A stretch of 64,000 bases of DNA from Halieaceae bacterium UBA5085 (GCA_002414665.1 DIAF01000038.1:92492-156491); one strand, 5' to 3'. Shown: positions 25,589 to 34,932, numbered from the stretch's first letter. Numbers and translations: made by a program. The notes: generated by a model not told the origin, from the sequence alone.

Positions 25589-26557
25589 ATGGGACGCATA
25601 TTCAACGACAATTCGGAAACCATTGGCGGCACACCGCTGGTCCGCATCAATCACATCAGTACTGGCAATGTGTACGCCAAACTCGAGAATCGCAACCCGG
25701 CCATGTCGGTAAAGTGCCGCATCGGGACCAGCATGGTGCTGGCGGCAGAGCGGGACGGCAGCCTGAAGCCCGGCATGACCATTGTTGAACCCACCAGCGG
25801 CAACACCGGCATCGCGCTGGCCTTCGTCGCTGCAGCACGCGGCTACGGCTGCACGCTGACCATGCCAAACACCATGAGCCTGGAGCGACGAAAATTGATG
25901 AAGGCGCTGGGCGCGGACATCATCCTCACTGACGGCAGCAAGGGCATGCCCGCCGCCATCGCTCAGGCGGAGGACATCATCGCCTCGGACCCCGACCGCT
26001 ATTGGGGCGCACGCCAGTTTGAGAACCCCGCCAACCCGGCAATCCACGAAAGCACGACCGGACCGGAGATCTGGCAGGACACCGAGGGTGCGATCGACAT
26101 TCTGGTTGCCGGTGTTGGCACCGGGGGCACCCTGACCGGCACCTCGCGCTACATCAAGGGCACCGCGGGCAAGGCCATCCAGACGGTGGCGGTCGAACCT
26201 GCGAGCACGACTGTCATCACCGCAGCCAAGGCGGGCACAGAGCCCACCCATGCGCCGCACAAGATACAGGGAATCGGCGCCGGATTTCTGCCCGCCAACC
26301 TGGATCTGTCCATGGTCGACCGCGTGGAGCAGGTCAGCAACGAGGACGCGATGTCCTGGGCGCACAAACTGATGCAGCAGGAGGGCATTCTCGCCGGTGT
26401 GTCCTGCGGTGCCGCGATGGCTGTTGCCGACCGCGTATCACGCGAGCCTGAGAATGCGGGCAAGATGGTTGTGGTAATACTCCCGGATTCCGGCGAGCGC
26501 TACCTGAGCGCCGCGCTGTTCGAAGGCCGCTTCAGTGAAAACGAAATGGTGCAGTAG
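25589..26557 (+). CDS. cysK: Cysteine synthase A (O-acetylserine sulfhydrylase)
   Basis: The 322-residue protein equals Escherichia coli CysK in length and closely in sequence. It makes cysteine from O-acetylserine and sulfide using PLP. The PLP lysine is in SVKCRIG (about residue 42), the substrate loop is PTSGNTGIAL, and the phosphate loop is GVGTGGTLTG. CysK rather than CysM is supported by length and by the SRYIKG and HKIQGIGAGF segments. The ATG has GGAG 8 bases upstream; an in-frame ATG 12 codons earlier lacks support. The divergent neighbour is gspC. Confidence 0.95.
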   Translation: MGRIFNDNSETIGGTPLVRINHISTGNVYAKLENRNPAMSVKCRIGTSMVLAAERDGSLKPGMTIVEPTSGNTGIALAFVAAARGYGCTLTMPNTMSLERRKLMKALGADIILTDGSKGMPAAIAQAEDIIASDPDRYWGARQFENPANPAIHESTTGPEIWQDTEGAIDILVAGVGTGGTLTGTSRYIKGTAGKAIQTVAVEPASTTVITAAKAGTEPTHAPHKIQGIGAGFLPANLDLSMVDRVEQVSNEDAMSWAHKLMQQEGILAGVSCGAAMAVADRVSREPENAGKMVVVILPDSGERYLSAALFEGRFSENEMVQ

Positions 26558-26569
26558 CCTGCAGGCCGG

Positions 26570-27169
26570 TCAGCGCCCCTCCCGCAGCTGCGCCAGACGC
26601 CGCTTTACGGCAGGCCACTCGGTATCCAGTACACTGAAGTACACGGAGTCCCGCGAGTAGTCATTTTGCACAATGCGGTGTTTACGCAGCACGCCCTCCC
26701 GGATCGCGCCGATCCGCTCCAGCGCGCGCTGTGAGCGCAAATTGCGCGAATCAGCCTTGAACTCCACCCGCAGGCAGCGCAGCCGTTCGAAGGCGTGGGT
26801 GAGCAGCAACAGCTTGGTTTCCGTGTTGATTCCCGTGCGCTGCCATTCCTGACCCAGCCAGGTCCAGCCGATCTCAAGGCTGCGATGCTCGGGCAACATA
26901 TTCAGGTAGCGCGTACTGCCGACAATCTTGCCTTTGGCGTTCTCGACAATCGCCCAGGCCTGCTCACCGGGTGCAGCAACGGCCTCATCGATCCACTGTC
27001 GCGTATCCGCCAGGTCGATGAAGCAGCTGCGCGGCATGTAGGCCCAGTCAGGGGCATGGCAGCCACGCAGGAAGAGGCCCTGTGCGTGCGCCTGCGAGAG
27101 TGGTTCCAGTCGCACCTGCTCACCATGCAGCACTCGCGTATGGCCCTCGGCGCCGGGGAGAGCGTTCAT
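26570..27169 (-). CDS. GNAT acetyltransferase, RimJ/RimL-like
   Basis: The 199-residue protein has the GNAT fold of the RimJ/RimL type: VRLEPLSQAHAQGL at the start, IVGSTRYLNMLPEHRSLEIGWTWLG in the middle, and the acetyl-CoA region near QRTGINTETKLLLLTHAFE, with VEFKADSRNLRSQRALERIGA as the closing family motif. Such proteins acetylate protein N termini or small molecules. It overlaps the end of the quinone reductase gene by 4 bases and is likely cotranscribed. Substrate unknown. Confidence 0.9.
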   Translation of the reverse strand: MNALPGAEGHTRVLHGEQVRLEPLSQAHAQGLFLRGCHAPDWAYMPRSCFIDLADTRQWIDEAVAAPGEQAWAIVENAKGKIVGSTRYLNMLPEHRSLEIGWTWLGQEWQRTGINTETKLLLLTHAFERLRCLRVEFKADSRNLRSQRALERIGAIREGVLRKHRIVQNDYSRDSVYFSVLDTEWPAVKRRLAQLREGR

Positions 27170-28149
27170 GGCAGCAGCAGTGTCGAGCCGGTGGTCACGC
27201 GGGATTCCAAATCGATATGGGCGCGCGCGACCTCCGCCAGCGGGTAACGCTGACCTATACTAACCTTTACCTCACCTGCCAGCAGACGATCGAATACCGC
27301 CGCAGAGGACATGCGCAGGTCTTCGGTGGATGCGGTGTAGGTCAGCAGCGTGGGGCGGGTAACATAAAGCGAACCCATGTTGGCCAGGGTCTGCAGGTCC
27401 AGTGGCTCAGGCTTGCCGGAGGCATTGCCGAAACTGACCAGCATGCCGCGCGGCTGGAGGCTGGCGAGCGAGGCATCGAAGGTGTCTCGGCCTACACCGT
27501 CATAGACCACAGGCACACCCTGCCCACCTGTCAGCTCACGCACCCGCTCTGCAACGTTGTCGTCGGCGTAATTCACCACGTGCGCATAGCCGTGCGCCAG
27601 TGCCAGCTCCGCCTTCGCCGCTGAACTGACCGTGCCGATGACCGTAACGCCCAGGGCGCTCGCCCACTGGCCAAACAGCAGCCCCACACCACCTGCCGCT
27701 GCATGAAACAGGCAGGTCTGACCGGCTTTGAGCGGGAACACCCGCTGCAGCAGGAACTCGGTGGTCTGCCCCTTCAACAGGGCAGCGGCAGCCGTTTCGA
27801 AGTCAATGCCGTCGGGGATGCTGACCAGCCGTGAGGCCGGCAGGTTCACCGCCTCGGCGTAGGCACCAAACAGGGCCGAGCAGTAGGCGACACGGTCCCC
27901 AACGGCGAACCCGGCACCGTCCCCAACCGCGGTTACGACACCGGCGCCCTCCATACCCAGCCCGCTGGGTAGTGGGATCGGGTACAAGCCACTGCGGTGG
28001 TAGGTGTCGATAAAGTTGAGACCGATGGCCCGTTGCGTCACGGTCACCATGCCAGGCCCCGGCGGCGGCAATTCAACATCCACCAGCTGCATAACCTCGG
28101 GTCCGCCCGTCGTCTCGATTCGAACCGCTTTGACAGTTCTTGCCTGCAT
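27166..28149 (-). CDS. qor: NADPH:quinone reductase (zeta-crystallin-like)
   Basis: The 327-residue protein is a zinc-free medium-chain dehydrogenase of the quinone oxidoreductase type. It matches QOR throughout: the N-terminal catalytic domain with GLNFIDTYHRSGLYP and the NADPH loop LFHAAAGGVGLLFGQWA at about residue 145-165. No structural zinc cysteines are present. It reduces quinones by one electron at the expense of NADPH. The start is supported by conservation; the acetyltransferase follows with a 4-base overlap. Confidence 0.93.
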   Translation of the reverse strand: MQARTVKAVRIETTGGPEVMQLVDVELPPPGPGMVTVTQRAIGLNFIDTYHRSGLYPIPLPSGLGMEGAGVVTAVGDGAGFAVGDRVAYCSALFGAYAEAVNLPASRLVSIPDGIDFETAAAALLKGQTTEFLLQRVFPLKAGQTCLFHAAAGGVGLLFGQWASALGVTVIGTVSSAAKAELALAHGYAHVVNYADDNVAERVRELTGGQGVPVVYDGVGRDTFDASLASLQPRGMLVSFGNASGKPEPLDLQTLANMGSLYVTRPTLLTYTASTEDLRMSSAAVFDRLLAGEVKVSIGQRYPLAEVARAHIDLESRVTTGSTLLLP

Positions 28150-28281
28150 GCGACCGCCTGTTCCGCGTGAAAATAATACCCCTTAGTGTGCCAAACAAGC
28201 GATGCAGAGGAAACGACTGTTTACTGTTGGCCAGCCGTGTCGGGTATACGCCGCCAGCGTGATACACTCCAATCTCTTATA

Positions 28282-28304
28282 AGCGCGGGTAAAGCACCCG
28301 CGCT
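28282..28304 (+). promoter_or_regulatory. Leader hairpin ahead of the DEAD-box helicase
   Basis: AGCGCGGGT and ACCCGCGCT are perfect 9-base inverted arms around the 5-base loop AAAGC. The structure ends 10 bases before the helicase ATG, over the place where a ribosome binding site would lie. There is no T-run, so it is not an intrinsic terminator. A translational control role is inference. Confidence 0.5.
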
Positions 28305-28314
28305 GCTGCACGAG

Positions 28315-29649
28315 ATGACCCATGTGTTAGAGAACCTCGACCTTGATCGCAGCCTGCAACTTGCGCTGGAGGAGCTGGCTTTCGGGCGGCCCACAGCGGT
28401 ACAGCAGGAGGTTATTCCCCTGGCGCTGGCAGGGACTGACCTGCGTGTGAGCGCCCCCACGGGCAGCGGCAAGACGCTGGCCTATTTACTGCCGGGCCTG
28501 CAGGCCCTGCTACGGGACACTCTGCCCACGGGCGGTGGGACACTCATGCTGGTACTGGTACCCACGCGGGAACTGGCCCGGCAAGTGCTGAAAAGCTGCC
28601 GCCAGTTGCTGGCCAAGAGCCCACTGCGTGCGGATGCCCTGACCGGTGGTGCCGACTTCAAGTACCAGAAATCGCTGCTGCGGAAAAATCCTGAGGTGGT
28701 CATTGCGACTCCGGGGCGCCTGCTGGAGCACTGCGAGCACAGAAGCGCCGACCTCAGCGGCCTGAAAGTACTGGTCATTGACGAGGCGGACCGCATGCTG
28801 GATATGGGGTTCAGGGACGATGTCCTGAAAATAGCCGCGTTCTGCCCGCCGCAGCGGCAAACCCTGCTGCTGTCGGCTACGCTGCACGCACGCGGGCTCG
28901 GAGACATGAGCGCAGCGTTGCAGAAAGACCCTGTCACGGTAAGCTGCGGTGACATCCGCGCCGCCCACGAAAGCATTCATCACCAGAGGATTCTCGCCGA
29001 CAACCAGGACCACAAGGACAAACTGCTGCTGGCACTGCTGCAGGACAGTGGCCGCAAACAGCTGGTCTTTGCCAACAAGCGCAGTACAGCGTCCCGGCTG
29101 GCTGATTATCTGCGCCACCACGGTCTGCGGGCGGGCTGCCTGCACGGCGAGATGAGTACCGAGGAACGCAAGGCCATTGTCACGCGCTTCGAACAGGGCG
29201 GCGTGACCACGGTTACCGCCAGCGACGTGGCTGCACGGGGTCTGGACATACAGGGCATCGACACGGTGATCAACTACGACCTGCCCCGCAGTGGAGACGA
29301 CTACCTGCACCGCACAGGTCGTACCGGGAGAGCGGATCACAAAGGCACTGCCGTTTCCCTGGTCAGCGCTGCCGACTGGAACCTGATGATCAGCATCCAG
29401 CGATACCTGAAGATCGAGATGGAACCGCGCTCGCTCCCTGGCCTGAAGGCACGCTATGCCGGGCCAAAAAAGATGAAATCCTCAGGCAAGGCCAGCGGCA
29501 GCAAGAAAAAGGCCCCCGCAGTCAAAAAGAAGGTGCGGGCGCGGGACACCAAAGCCAAGGGTAAGCCGCGCAAGTCTCCGGCCGCACGCCCCGCTAACGA
29601 TGGCTTTGCACCGCTAATGAAGAAACGGCGTGAACCCGACAAGGATTAG
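28315..29649 (+). CDS. DEAD-box RNA helicase (SrmB/RhlE-like)
   Basis: The 444-residue protein contains the helicase motifs in order: Q motif (FGRPTAVQQEVIP), I APTGSGKT, Ia PTRELARQ, Ib TPGRLLEH, II DEAD (VIDEADRML), III SAT, IV LVFANKR, V ASDVAARGLDIQG and VI HRTGRTGRA. A basic lysine-rich tail of about 60 residues (GKASGSKKKAPAVKKK) follows, resembling the SrmB tail used for RNA contact in ribosome assembly. I place the start at ATG because the upstream frame is not conserved-looking; the ribosome binding site is weak and overlaps the base of a strong hairpin. Confidence 0.94.
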   Translation: MTHVLENLDLDRSLQLALEELAFGRPTAVQQEVIPLALAGTDLRVSAPTGSGKTLAYLLPGLQALLRDTLPTGGGTLMLVLVPTRELARQVLKSCRQLLAKSPLRADALTGGADFKYQKSLLRKNPEVVIATPGRLLEHCEHRSADLSGLKVLVIDEADRMLDMGFRDDVLKIAAFCPPQRQTLLLSATLHARGLGDMSAALQKDPVTVSCGDIRAAHESIHHQRILADNQDHKDKLLLALLQDSGRKQLVFANKRSTASRLADYLRHHGLRAGCLHGEMSTEERKAIVTRFEQGGVTTVTASDVAARGLDIQGIDTVINYDLPRSGDDYLHRTGRTGRADHKGTAVSLVSAADWNLMISIQRYLKIEMEPRSLPGLKARYAGPKKMKSSGKASGSKKKAPAVKKKVRARDTKAKGKPRKSPAARPANDGFAPLMKKRREPDKD

Positions 29650-29796
29650 GGTCGGCTATTCAACCGGCGCAGGCGTTTGGCGGCCGAACCAGCCAGGGAT
29701 GGCGGAGAGCTTCGCGATCAGCTGGCCATCGCCTTCATTCCGCATCCCCGCCACTATCCGTTAAACTATGCCTGTATTTTCAGGAAGCTCCGGATT

Positions 29797-31827
29797 ATGA
29801 ACAACCCTCTGTTGGAAAAGAACCTCCTGCCGCCATTCTCCGCCATCCGCGCGGAGCATGTTGAACCGGCACTACGCACGCTCATTGAACGCCACAAGGC
29901 CGAACTTGAAAGGCTGCTTGCCGAGCCCGGTCCCCGCAGCTGGGACTCTCTGGTCGCACCTATCGAGGCCATGGACGACGAGTTGGCGCAGGCCTGGTCA
30001 CCCGTCGGTCATTTGAACGGTGTGCTGAACAGCGAGGCGCTGCGATCCGCCTACAACGCCTGCCTGCCACTACTCTCCGAATACCGTACCTGGGTGGGCC
30101 AGAATTCTGCGCTGTATGCCGCCTACCGCGAACTTGCAGAGAGCCCGGGATTTGCCGACCTCAGCCAGCCGCAGCAGCAGTCGGTACGCTATGCCCTGCG
30201 CGACTTCGAACTGGCCGGTGTCGCACTCCCCGAGGCCGGCAAACAACGCTTCGGAGAAATACATCAGCGCCTGTCCGAACTCAGCAGTCGCTTCAGCGAT
30301 AACGTGCTGGATGCCACTAACGCCTGGACCAAACACGTCACTCCGGAACAACTTCAGGGCATGCCGGCCTCGGCGCTTGACAGCGCCGCACAGACCGCTC
30401 GACAGCGCGATCTTGACGGCTGCCTGCTGACACTGGATTTCCCCTCGGTTTACCCGGTGTTGACCTACTGTGACGACCGCGCGCTGCGCCGCGAGGTGTA
30501 CCTCGCCAATGTAACCCGCGCCTCCGAGATCGGCCCCCACGGCGGCCAGTTTGACAACAGCTCGCTGATGACAGATATCCTCGACCTGCGCCAGGAACTT
30601 GCTCGTCTGCTTGGTTTTGCTCACTATGCCGAATGCTCACTGGCGACCAAGATGGCCGACAGCCCTGAACGCGTGATCGAATTCCTCACTGAGCTGGCGG
30701 AACGCTCCAGGCCGCAGGCGCAGGCAGAATGGCGGGAATTGTGCGCCTTCGCGGAGAGCGAGCACGGCCTTGCGCAGCTCAAGCCCTGGGACGTGGCCTA
30801 TTACAGCGAGAAGCTGCGCCAGCAAACCTTCAGCATCTCGCAGGAGGAGCTGCGCCCCTATTTACCGGTAGACCGGGTTTTAAGTGGACTTTTTGAAGTG
30901 GTTCAACGCCTCTATGGCGTCACGGTCAGCGAGCTGAACGACTTCGACAGCTATCACCCGGACGTACGCCTGTTTGAAATCAGCCAGGAAGGGAAAGCGC
31001 TTGCGCGCTTCTACCTCGACCTGTATGCACGCAGCCACAAACGCGGCGGCGCGTGGATGGACGATTGCCGGGTGCGACGCTTGACGCCTGAGGGCCTGCA
31101 GTTACCGGCGGCCTACCTGGTCTGCAACTTTACCGCCCCGGTGGGCAACCAACCTTCACTGCTCACCGAGAATGAGCTGGTGACACTGTTCCATGAGTTT
31201 GGGCACGGATTGCACCACATGTTGACAGCACAGCATGTCGCGGCAGTTTCAGGCATTAATGGAGTAGCCTGGGACGCAGTGGAGTTGCCCAGCCAGTTCC
31301 TGGAGAACTGGTGCTACCAGCCCGAGGCGCTTGCTTTCATCTCCGGTCATGTGGAATCCGGGGAGCCCTTACCTCAGACCCTGCTGGACAAGATGCTGGC
31401 CGCGCGGAATTTCCAGTCCGGAATGCAGATGATGCGTCAGTTGGAATTTGCCCTGTTCGACTTCCAGCTACACCAGCGCTGGGGAGAACCCGGGGTTACG
31501 GTACAGGGATTGCTGGACGATGTACGGGCCCGCGTCGCGGTCGTTCCCGCAGTGCCGGAGAACCGTTTCCAGCACGCTTTCAGCCACATCTTTGCCGGTG
31601 GCTATGCAGCGGGTTACTACAGCTACAAATGGGCCGAGGTACTGTCCGCCGATGCCTTTGCCCGGTTTGAAGAAGAGGGCATCTTCAACCCGCACACCGG
31701 CAACGACTTCCGGCGACACATCCTTGAAGCCGGCGGCTCGCAGGACGCGATGGCACTGTTTGTGGCCTTCCGCGGCCGGGAGCCGGACGTTGAACCACTG
31801 CTACGGCATAGCGGCATCGCGGCGTAG
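29797..31827 (+). CDS. prlC: Oligopeptidase A (M3 metallopeptidase)
   Basis: The 676-residue protein has the M3 zinc site HEFGHGLHH with the third ligand about 25 residues downstream, and a closing MRQLEFALFDFQLH segment. Length and sequence fit OpdA/PrlC, the cytosolic enzyme that degrades signal peptides and short oligopeptides. The ATG (MNNPLLEKNLLPPFSAI) has AGGAAG 8-9 bases upstream. It converges on the pterin-synthase-like gene, with only 9 bases between the ends. Confidence 0.96.
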   Translation: MNNPLLEKNLLPPFSAIRAEHVEPALRTLIERHKAELERLLAEPGPRSWDSLVAPIEAMDDELAQAWSPVGHLNGVLNSEALRSAYNACLPLLSEYRTWVGQNSALYAAYRELAESPGFADLSQPQQQSVRYALRDFELAGVALPEAGKQRFGEIHQRLSELSSRFSDNVLDATNAWTKHVTPEQLQGMPASALDSAAQTARQRDLDGCLLTLDFPSVYPVLTYCDDRALRREVYLANVTRASEIGPHGGQFDNSSLMTDILDLRQELARLLGFAHYAECSLATKMADSPERVIEFLTELAERSRPQAQAEWRELCAFAESEHGLAQLKPWDVAYYSEKLRQQTFSISQEELRPYLPVDRVLSGLFEVVQRLYGVTVSELNDFDSYHPDVRLFEISQEGKALARFYLDLYARSHKRGGAWMDDCRVRRLTPEGLQLPAAYLVCNFTAPVGNQPSLLTENELVTLFHEFGHGLHHMLTAQHVAAVSGINGVAWDAVELPSQFLENWCYQPEALAFISGHVESGEPLPQTLLDKMLAARNFQSGMQMMRQLEFALFDFQLHQRWGEPGVTVQGLLDDVRARVAVVPAVPENRFQHAFSHIFAGGYAAGYYSYKWAEVLSADAFARFEEEGIFNPHTGNDFRRHILEAGGSQDAMALFVAFRGREPDVEPLLRHSGIAA

Positions 31828-31836
31828 GGAACGGGC

Positions 31837-32319
31837 TCAGGGCCTGTGCCAGCTGGTGCAGCCCTTTTGCCCGGGCCCGGAGGCAACACACAACTCCACC
31901 TCGCGCAGGTCGTCTCCCTCCGAGGCCAGCAGCAGCTGTTGTAGCAGATAACGGGAGAACTCTTCCACGGTGGCATTGCGCAGTGGCAACACCCGGGTGT
32001 CCGTCTTGAGAAAAAGCATCTCCTCACTGGCGAAATGCACACGGTAATAGGGGTCAGCATCCTCAATGCGCTGGTGTGGCGAGTCTCCCGCCAGCACAAG
32101 ATACTCGTCAAGCGCATCGCACAGCGATTTCAGACGTCGCTTGTAAACGTTGTAGTCGGCGGCAAAACCGTTGTCACCCATGGGCGCGACGATCTTTGCC
32201 GAAACAGAATAATTGTGCCCATGCAGGCGCTCGCGCTCCGTCGCCGAGAATATCGTGAAATGCGCCGCAGAAAATTTGTGGCTCTCCTTGTCAATGTACA
32301 GCGTCGTCAAGCGCTCCAT
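31837..32319 (-). CDS. 6-pyruvoyltetrahydropterin synthase/QueD-like protein lacking the usual cysteine
   Basis: The 160-residue protein belongs to COG0720. Zinc ligands are visible as FSAAHF (His20) and LHGHNY (His33, His35). In QueD the catalytic cysteine sits four residues before HGH, and folate-type PTPS-III has glutamate there; here it is arginine, within ERERLHGH, flanked by glutamates at -3 and -5. Several features between the motifs also differ from QueD. It may therefore be a pterin enzyme of another subtype, not a queuosine enzyme. It is divergent from a short-chain reductase and a VUT transporter, a pairing that supports a pterin or 7-deazapurine theme. Confidence 0.78.
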   Translation of the reverse strand: MERLTTLYIDKESHKFSAAHFTIFSATERERLHGHNYSVSAKIVAPMGDNGFAADYNVYKRRLKSLCDALDEYLVLAGDSPHQRIEDADPYYRVHFASEEMLFLKTDTRVLPLRNATVEEFSRYLLQQLLLASEGDDLREVELCVASGPGQKGCTSWHRP

Positions 32320-32507
32320 GAGATACTTCCAACCCGGTTGCGTGAATTCATTGTCACGACTCTACGTAAAATAGGCAAGGCTGGACCGCTGGGGCACAAT
32401 GACGCTGCCACGGTATTGCGCAAACTGAATTCAGCAGACCTGCGTATTACCCGTCAGAAACAACCGCCTCAGCATCACCACGGCGAGCAAATTATCAGGG
32501 GGACTTT

Positions 32508-33209
32508 ATGCACACTGCAGTCATTACCGGCGCCAGCGTCGGCATCGGTCGCGCCACGGCGAAGCGTTTTCTGGCGCTCGGCTACCGCGTCTACAACCTG
32601 TCGCGGCGCGCCTGCCCCGAAGCCGGCGTGGAAAATATTGTCTGCGACCTCGCCTCCGAAGCTTCCATCACCAGCGCCTGCCACACTCTGCTGCCCGTAG
32701 TGAGCGAAAGTGACACTGTCTGCCTGCTGCACAACGCGAGTCAGATGCGCAAAGACGCCGCCGGCAACTGCAGCAGTGCCAGCCTGCGCGAGGTATTGGA
32801 AACCAACGTCGTCGCTGTCAACAGCATCAACCAGCTACTGCTGCCGGCGCTCCCACGAGGCTCGAGCCTGCTTTACATCGGCTCCACCCTCTCGGAAAAG
32901 GCGGTTGCCGGTTCCTTCAGTTATGTATTGAGCAAGCATGCACAGCTCGGCATGATGCGGGCCAGCTGCCAGGACCTCATGGGCACCGGTATCCACACGG
33001 CACTGATCTGCCCCGGCTTCACCGATACGGAAATGCTGCGTACGCACATAGGCGACAACCCTGAGGTCGTTGCAGCGATCGGAAGCATGAATGCCTATGG
33101 GCGACTGATAGCGCCAGAAGAAATTGCGGAGCTGGTCGTCTGGTCACACGGTAACCCGGTGATCAACGGCAGTGTACTGCACGCCAACCTGGGACAGAAG
33201 GAAGCCTGA
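32508..33209 (+). CDS. Short-chain dehydrogenase/reductase
   Basis: The 233-residue protein is a classical SDR: ITGASVGIGRAT forms the nucleotide-binding TGxxxGxG motif, LLHNAS replaces the usual NNAG, and the catalytic residues are in YIGSTLSEKA (Ser) and SYVLSKHAQ (Tyr and Lys, YX3K). A CPGFTDTEML segment follows, as in many SDRs. GGGGG lies before the ATG. It overlaps functionally with sepiapterin or dihydropteridine reductases in size, and the divergent pterin-synthase homologue makes a pterin reductase role possible. Other carbonyl reductions are equally compatible with sequence. Confidence 0.9.
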   Translation: MHTAVITGASVGIGRATAKRFLALGYRVYNLSRRACPEAGVENIVCDLASEASITSACHTLLPVVSESDTVCLLHNASQMRKDAAGNCSSASLREVLETNVVAVNSINQLLLPALPRGSSLLYIGSTLSEKAVAGSFSYVLSKHAQLGMMRASCQDLMGTGIHTALICPGFTDTEMLRTHIGDNPEVVAAIGSMNAYGRLIAPEEIAELVVWSHGNPVINGSVLHANLGQKEA

Positions 33210-33210
33210 C

Positions 33211-33999
33211 ATGACTGCCGCTGTCACGGTATGGGAACGCCGGGAACGGGTATTTCTGGTCCTGGCTGGGACTTTTCTCTGTGCGATGACGCTGCTGAAT
33301 GTGATCGGCATCACCCGCTTCATTCAGCTGGGACCCATGGCCCTGGCCGTGGGTGTCCTGCCCTACCCGCTGACATTCCTGTGTACCGACCTCGTCTGTG
33401 AGTTGTACGGCCGGGCAAGAGCCAACTTTCTCGTCAGCGTCGGCCTCGGTTTGAACTTCTTCATCCTCCTAGTGCTGTTCCTGGGTGACACCATGCCCTC
33501 CGTCGGCCCAGAGGCGATGCCACCGTGGCAGATTCTGCAACTGGCCCAGCCGGTCACACTACCCAGCGGAGAGGTGGTCAGCAACAGCATCGGACTCTAC
33601 CAGCTCATTTACGCCACCACTTCAGGTGCCGTTTTTGCCTCAATGCTGGCCTACATTGCGGCGCAGTACTTCGACGTTCAGCTGTTTCATTTCTGGAAAC
33701 GGGTAACCCGCGGGAAATACCTTTGGGTCCGCAACAATTTCAGTACCCTGATGAGCCAGATGGTCGATTCAGTGATGGTCATTACCGTCACGTTCGGCGC
33801 CGCGTTTCTGCGCGGCGACATCGCATTCCAGGCACTGCTGGTATTGATTGGCAGCAACTACCTGTTCAAAGCCACAGTCGCGCTGCTGGACACCGGCCCA
33901 TTCTATCTGCTCGTGCACTACCTGCGGGGCTACCTGGAACTCGGCCCGGAAGAGTATGCGGTGCCAGGGGGACGCTCGGACGGCGTTGCCACCGAGTAA
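33211..33999 (+). CDS. VUT/YhhQ family transporter (queuosine precursor type)
   Basis: The 262-residue protein has six or so membrane helices and the family's hallmark stretches: YPLTFLCTDLVCELYGR near residue 50 and LWVRNNFSTLMSQMVDSVMVI near residue 180. Escherichia coli YhhQ takes up preQ0/preQ1, precursors of queuosine, and the family is named for that role. The start lies one base after the SDR stop, which argues for translational coupling, so a substrate shared with the reductase is possible. Confidence 0.88.
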   Translation: MTAAVTVWERRERVFLVLAGTFLCAMTLLNVIGITRFIQLGPMALAVGVLPYPLTFLCTDLVCELYGRARANFLVSVGLGLNFFILLVLFLGDTMPSVGPEAMPPWQILQLAQPVTLPSGEVVSNSIGLYQLIYATTSGAVFASMLAYIAAQYFDVQLFHFWKRVTRGKYLWVRNNFSTLMSQMVDSVMVITVTFGAAFLRGDIAFQALLVLIGSNYLFKATVALLDTGPFYLLVHYLRGYLELGPEEYAVPGGRSDGVATE

Positions 34000-34104
34000 C
34001 ACTGTGACCCGACCCGGCGGGGCACCCGGAGAAACCACCTTGACTGCACGTGCCACAGCAGGGGTGACCAGACTCACTCAGGCTAGCGCGGGAAGCTTGC
34101 AAAC

Positions 34105-34138
34105 TGTTACAAAGCTGCGCATGTGCCGCCCTGTAACA
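34105..34138. promoter_or_regulatory. TGTTACA / TGTAACA inverted repeat upstream of the response regulator
   Basis: Two 7-base elements, TGTTACA (34105-34111) and TGTAACA (34132-34138), are exact inverted copies with 20 bases between. Each also sits in CTGTWACAA, so they can be read as 27-base-spaced direct repeats, the usual arrangement for OmpR-type regulators. A TATCAT lies just downstream as possible -10. Autoregulation by the next gene is inference. Confidence 0.35.
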
Positions 34139-34185
34139 ACGCGTATCATTGCAGGCTGTTTATCGCAGAGAGCAAGGAACCTGCC

Positions 34186-34932
34186 GTGGCCGAGGCCAAC
34201 ATTCTGATCATTGATGACGACCTGCTGTTTTGCAAAGTGTTGCGCTATCAACTGAGCGTTCGCAAGTACGACTGTGAATATGTCGATTCCTCTGTTCGTG
34301 CACTGAAGCGGCTGCAACGCGAACCATCCCCCGATTTGATTCTGCTGGACTATTTCCTCGGGCCCCGGGACCTGAACGGACTGCAGCTTTGCAGTCAGAT
34401 AAAGTCGATCTGCAATGTCCCCGTAATCATGCTGACCGCCAACGATGAAGTGCGCACCACCGTCTCCTGCCTCGATGCAGGCGCCGACCAATACATCGTA
34501 AAACCGTACGACATCGAGGAACTCATGGCGCGGGTTCGCGCGGTGTTACGCCAGGACGCGAGCAGCGACCGGGCGCGTGGTACAGCCCAGACCAGCCGCG
34601 TTCTTGAGTGGGAGGCCCTGCAACTCGACCCATTACATCGCACACTTGGCGCCTACGGCAATGAAGTGCCGCTCTCGGAGAAAGAGTTGGCCGTGCTTTC
34701 AGTCCTCATGCGCAATCCCGGCAACCCGGTAGAGCGCAGCGAGCTCTACAGCATTGTGTACGGCCGGGACTTCGATTCCATGAACCGGGCCATGGATGTA
34801 CTGGTAGGGCGCAGCCGGAAGAAGCTCAAATTGCTCACCGACAACTACCGCATTCGTTCGGTGCGAGGCACAGGCTATGCCTTGCAGCCTGCCAGGTCCA
34901 GCAAGAACGTTACTCGGGAGCCAGCACCATGA
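34186..34932 (+). CDS. OmpR-family response regulator
   Basis: The 248-residue protein has an N-terminal receiver domain and a C-terminal winged helix. Receiver residues are complete: Asp10-Asp12 acidic pocket, phospho-accepting Asp55 in LILLDYFLG, Thr84 in IMLTAND and Lys106 in VKPYD. The DNA-binding part ends with the typical IRSVRGTGYAL wing. GTG is chosen as start because AAGGA lies about 8 bases ahead and the receiver begins directly after it; upstream in-frame codons are not family-like. It overlaps the HPt gene by 4 bases, and the kinase follows, giving a self-contained phosphorelay. Confidence 0.94.
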   Translation: MAEANILIIDDDLLFCKVLRYQLSVRKYDCEYVDSSVRALKRLQREPSPDLILLDYFLGPRDLNGLQLCSQIKSICNVPVIMLTANDEVRTTVSCLDAGADQYIVKPYDIEELMARVRAVLRQDASSDRARGTAQTSRVLEWEALQLDPLHRTLGAYGNEVPLSEKELAVLSVLMRNPGNPVERSELYSIVYGRDFDSMNRAMDVLVGRSRKKLKLLTDNYRIRSVRGTGYALQPARSSKNVTREPAP

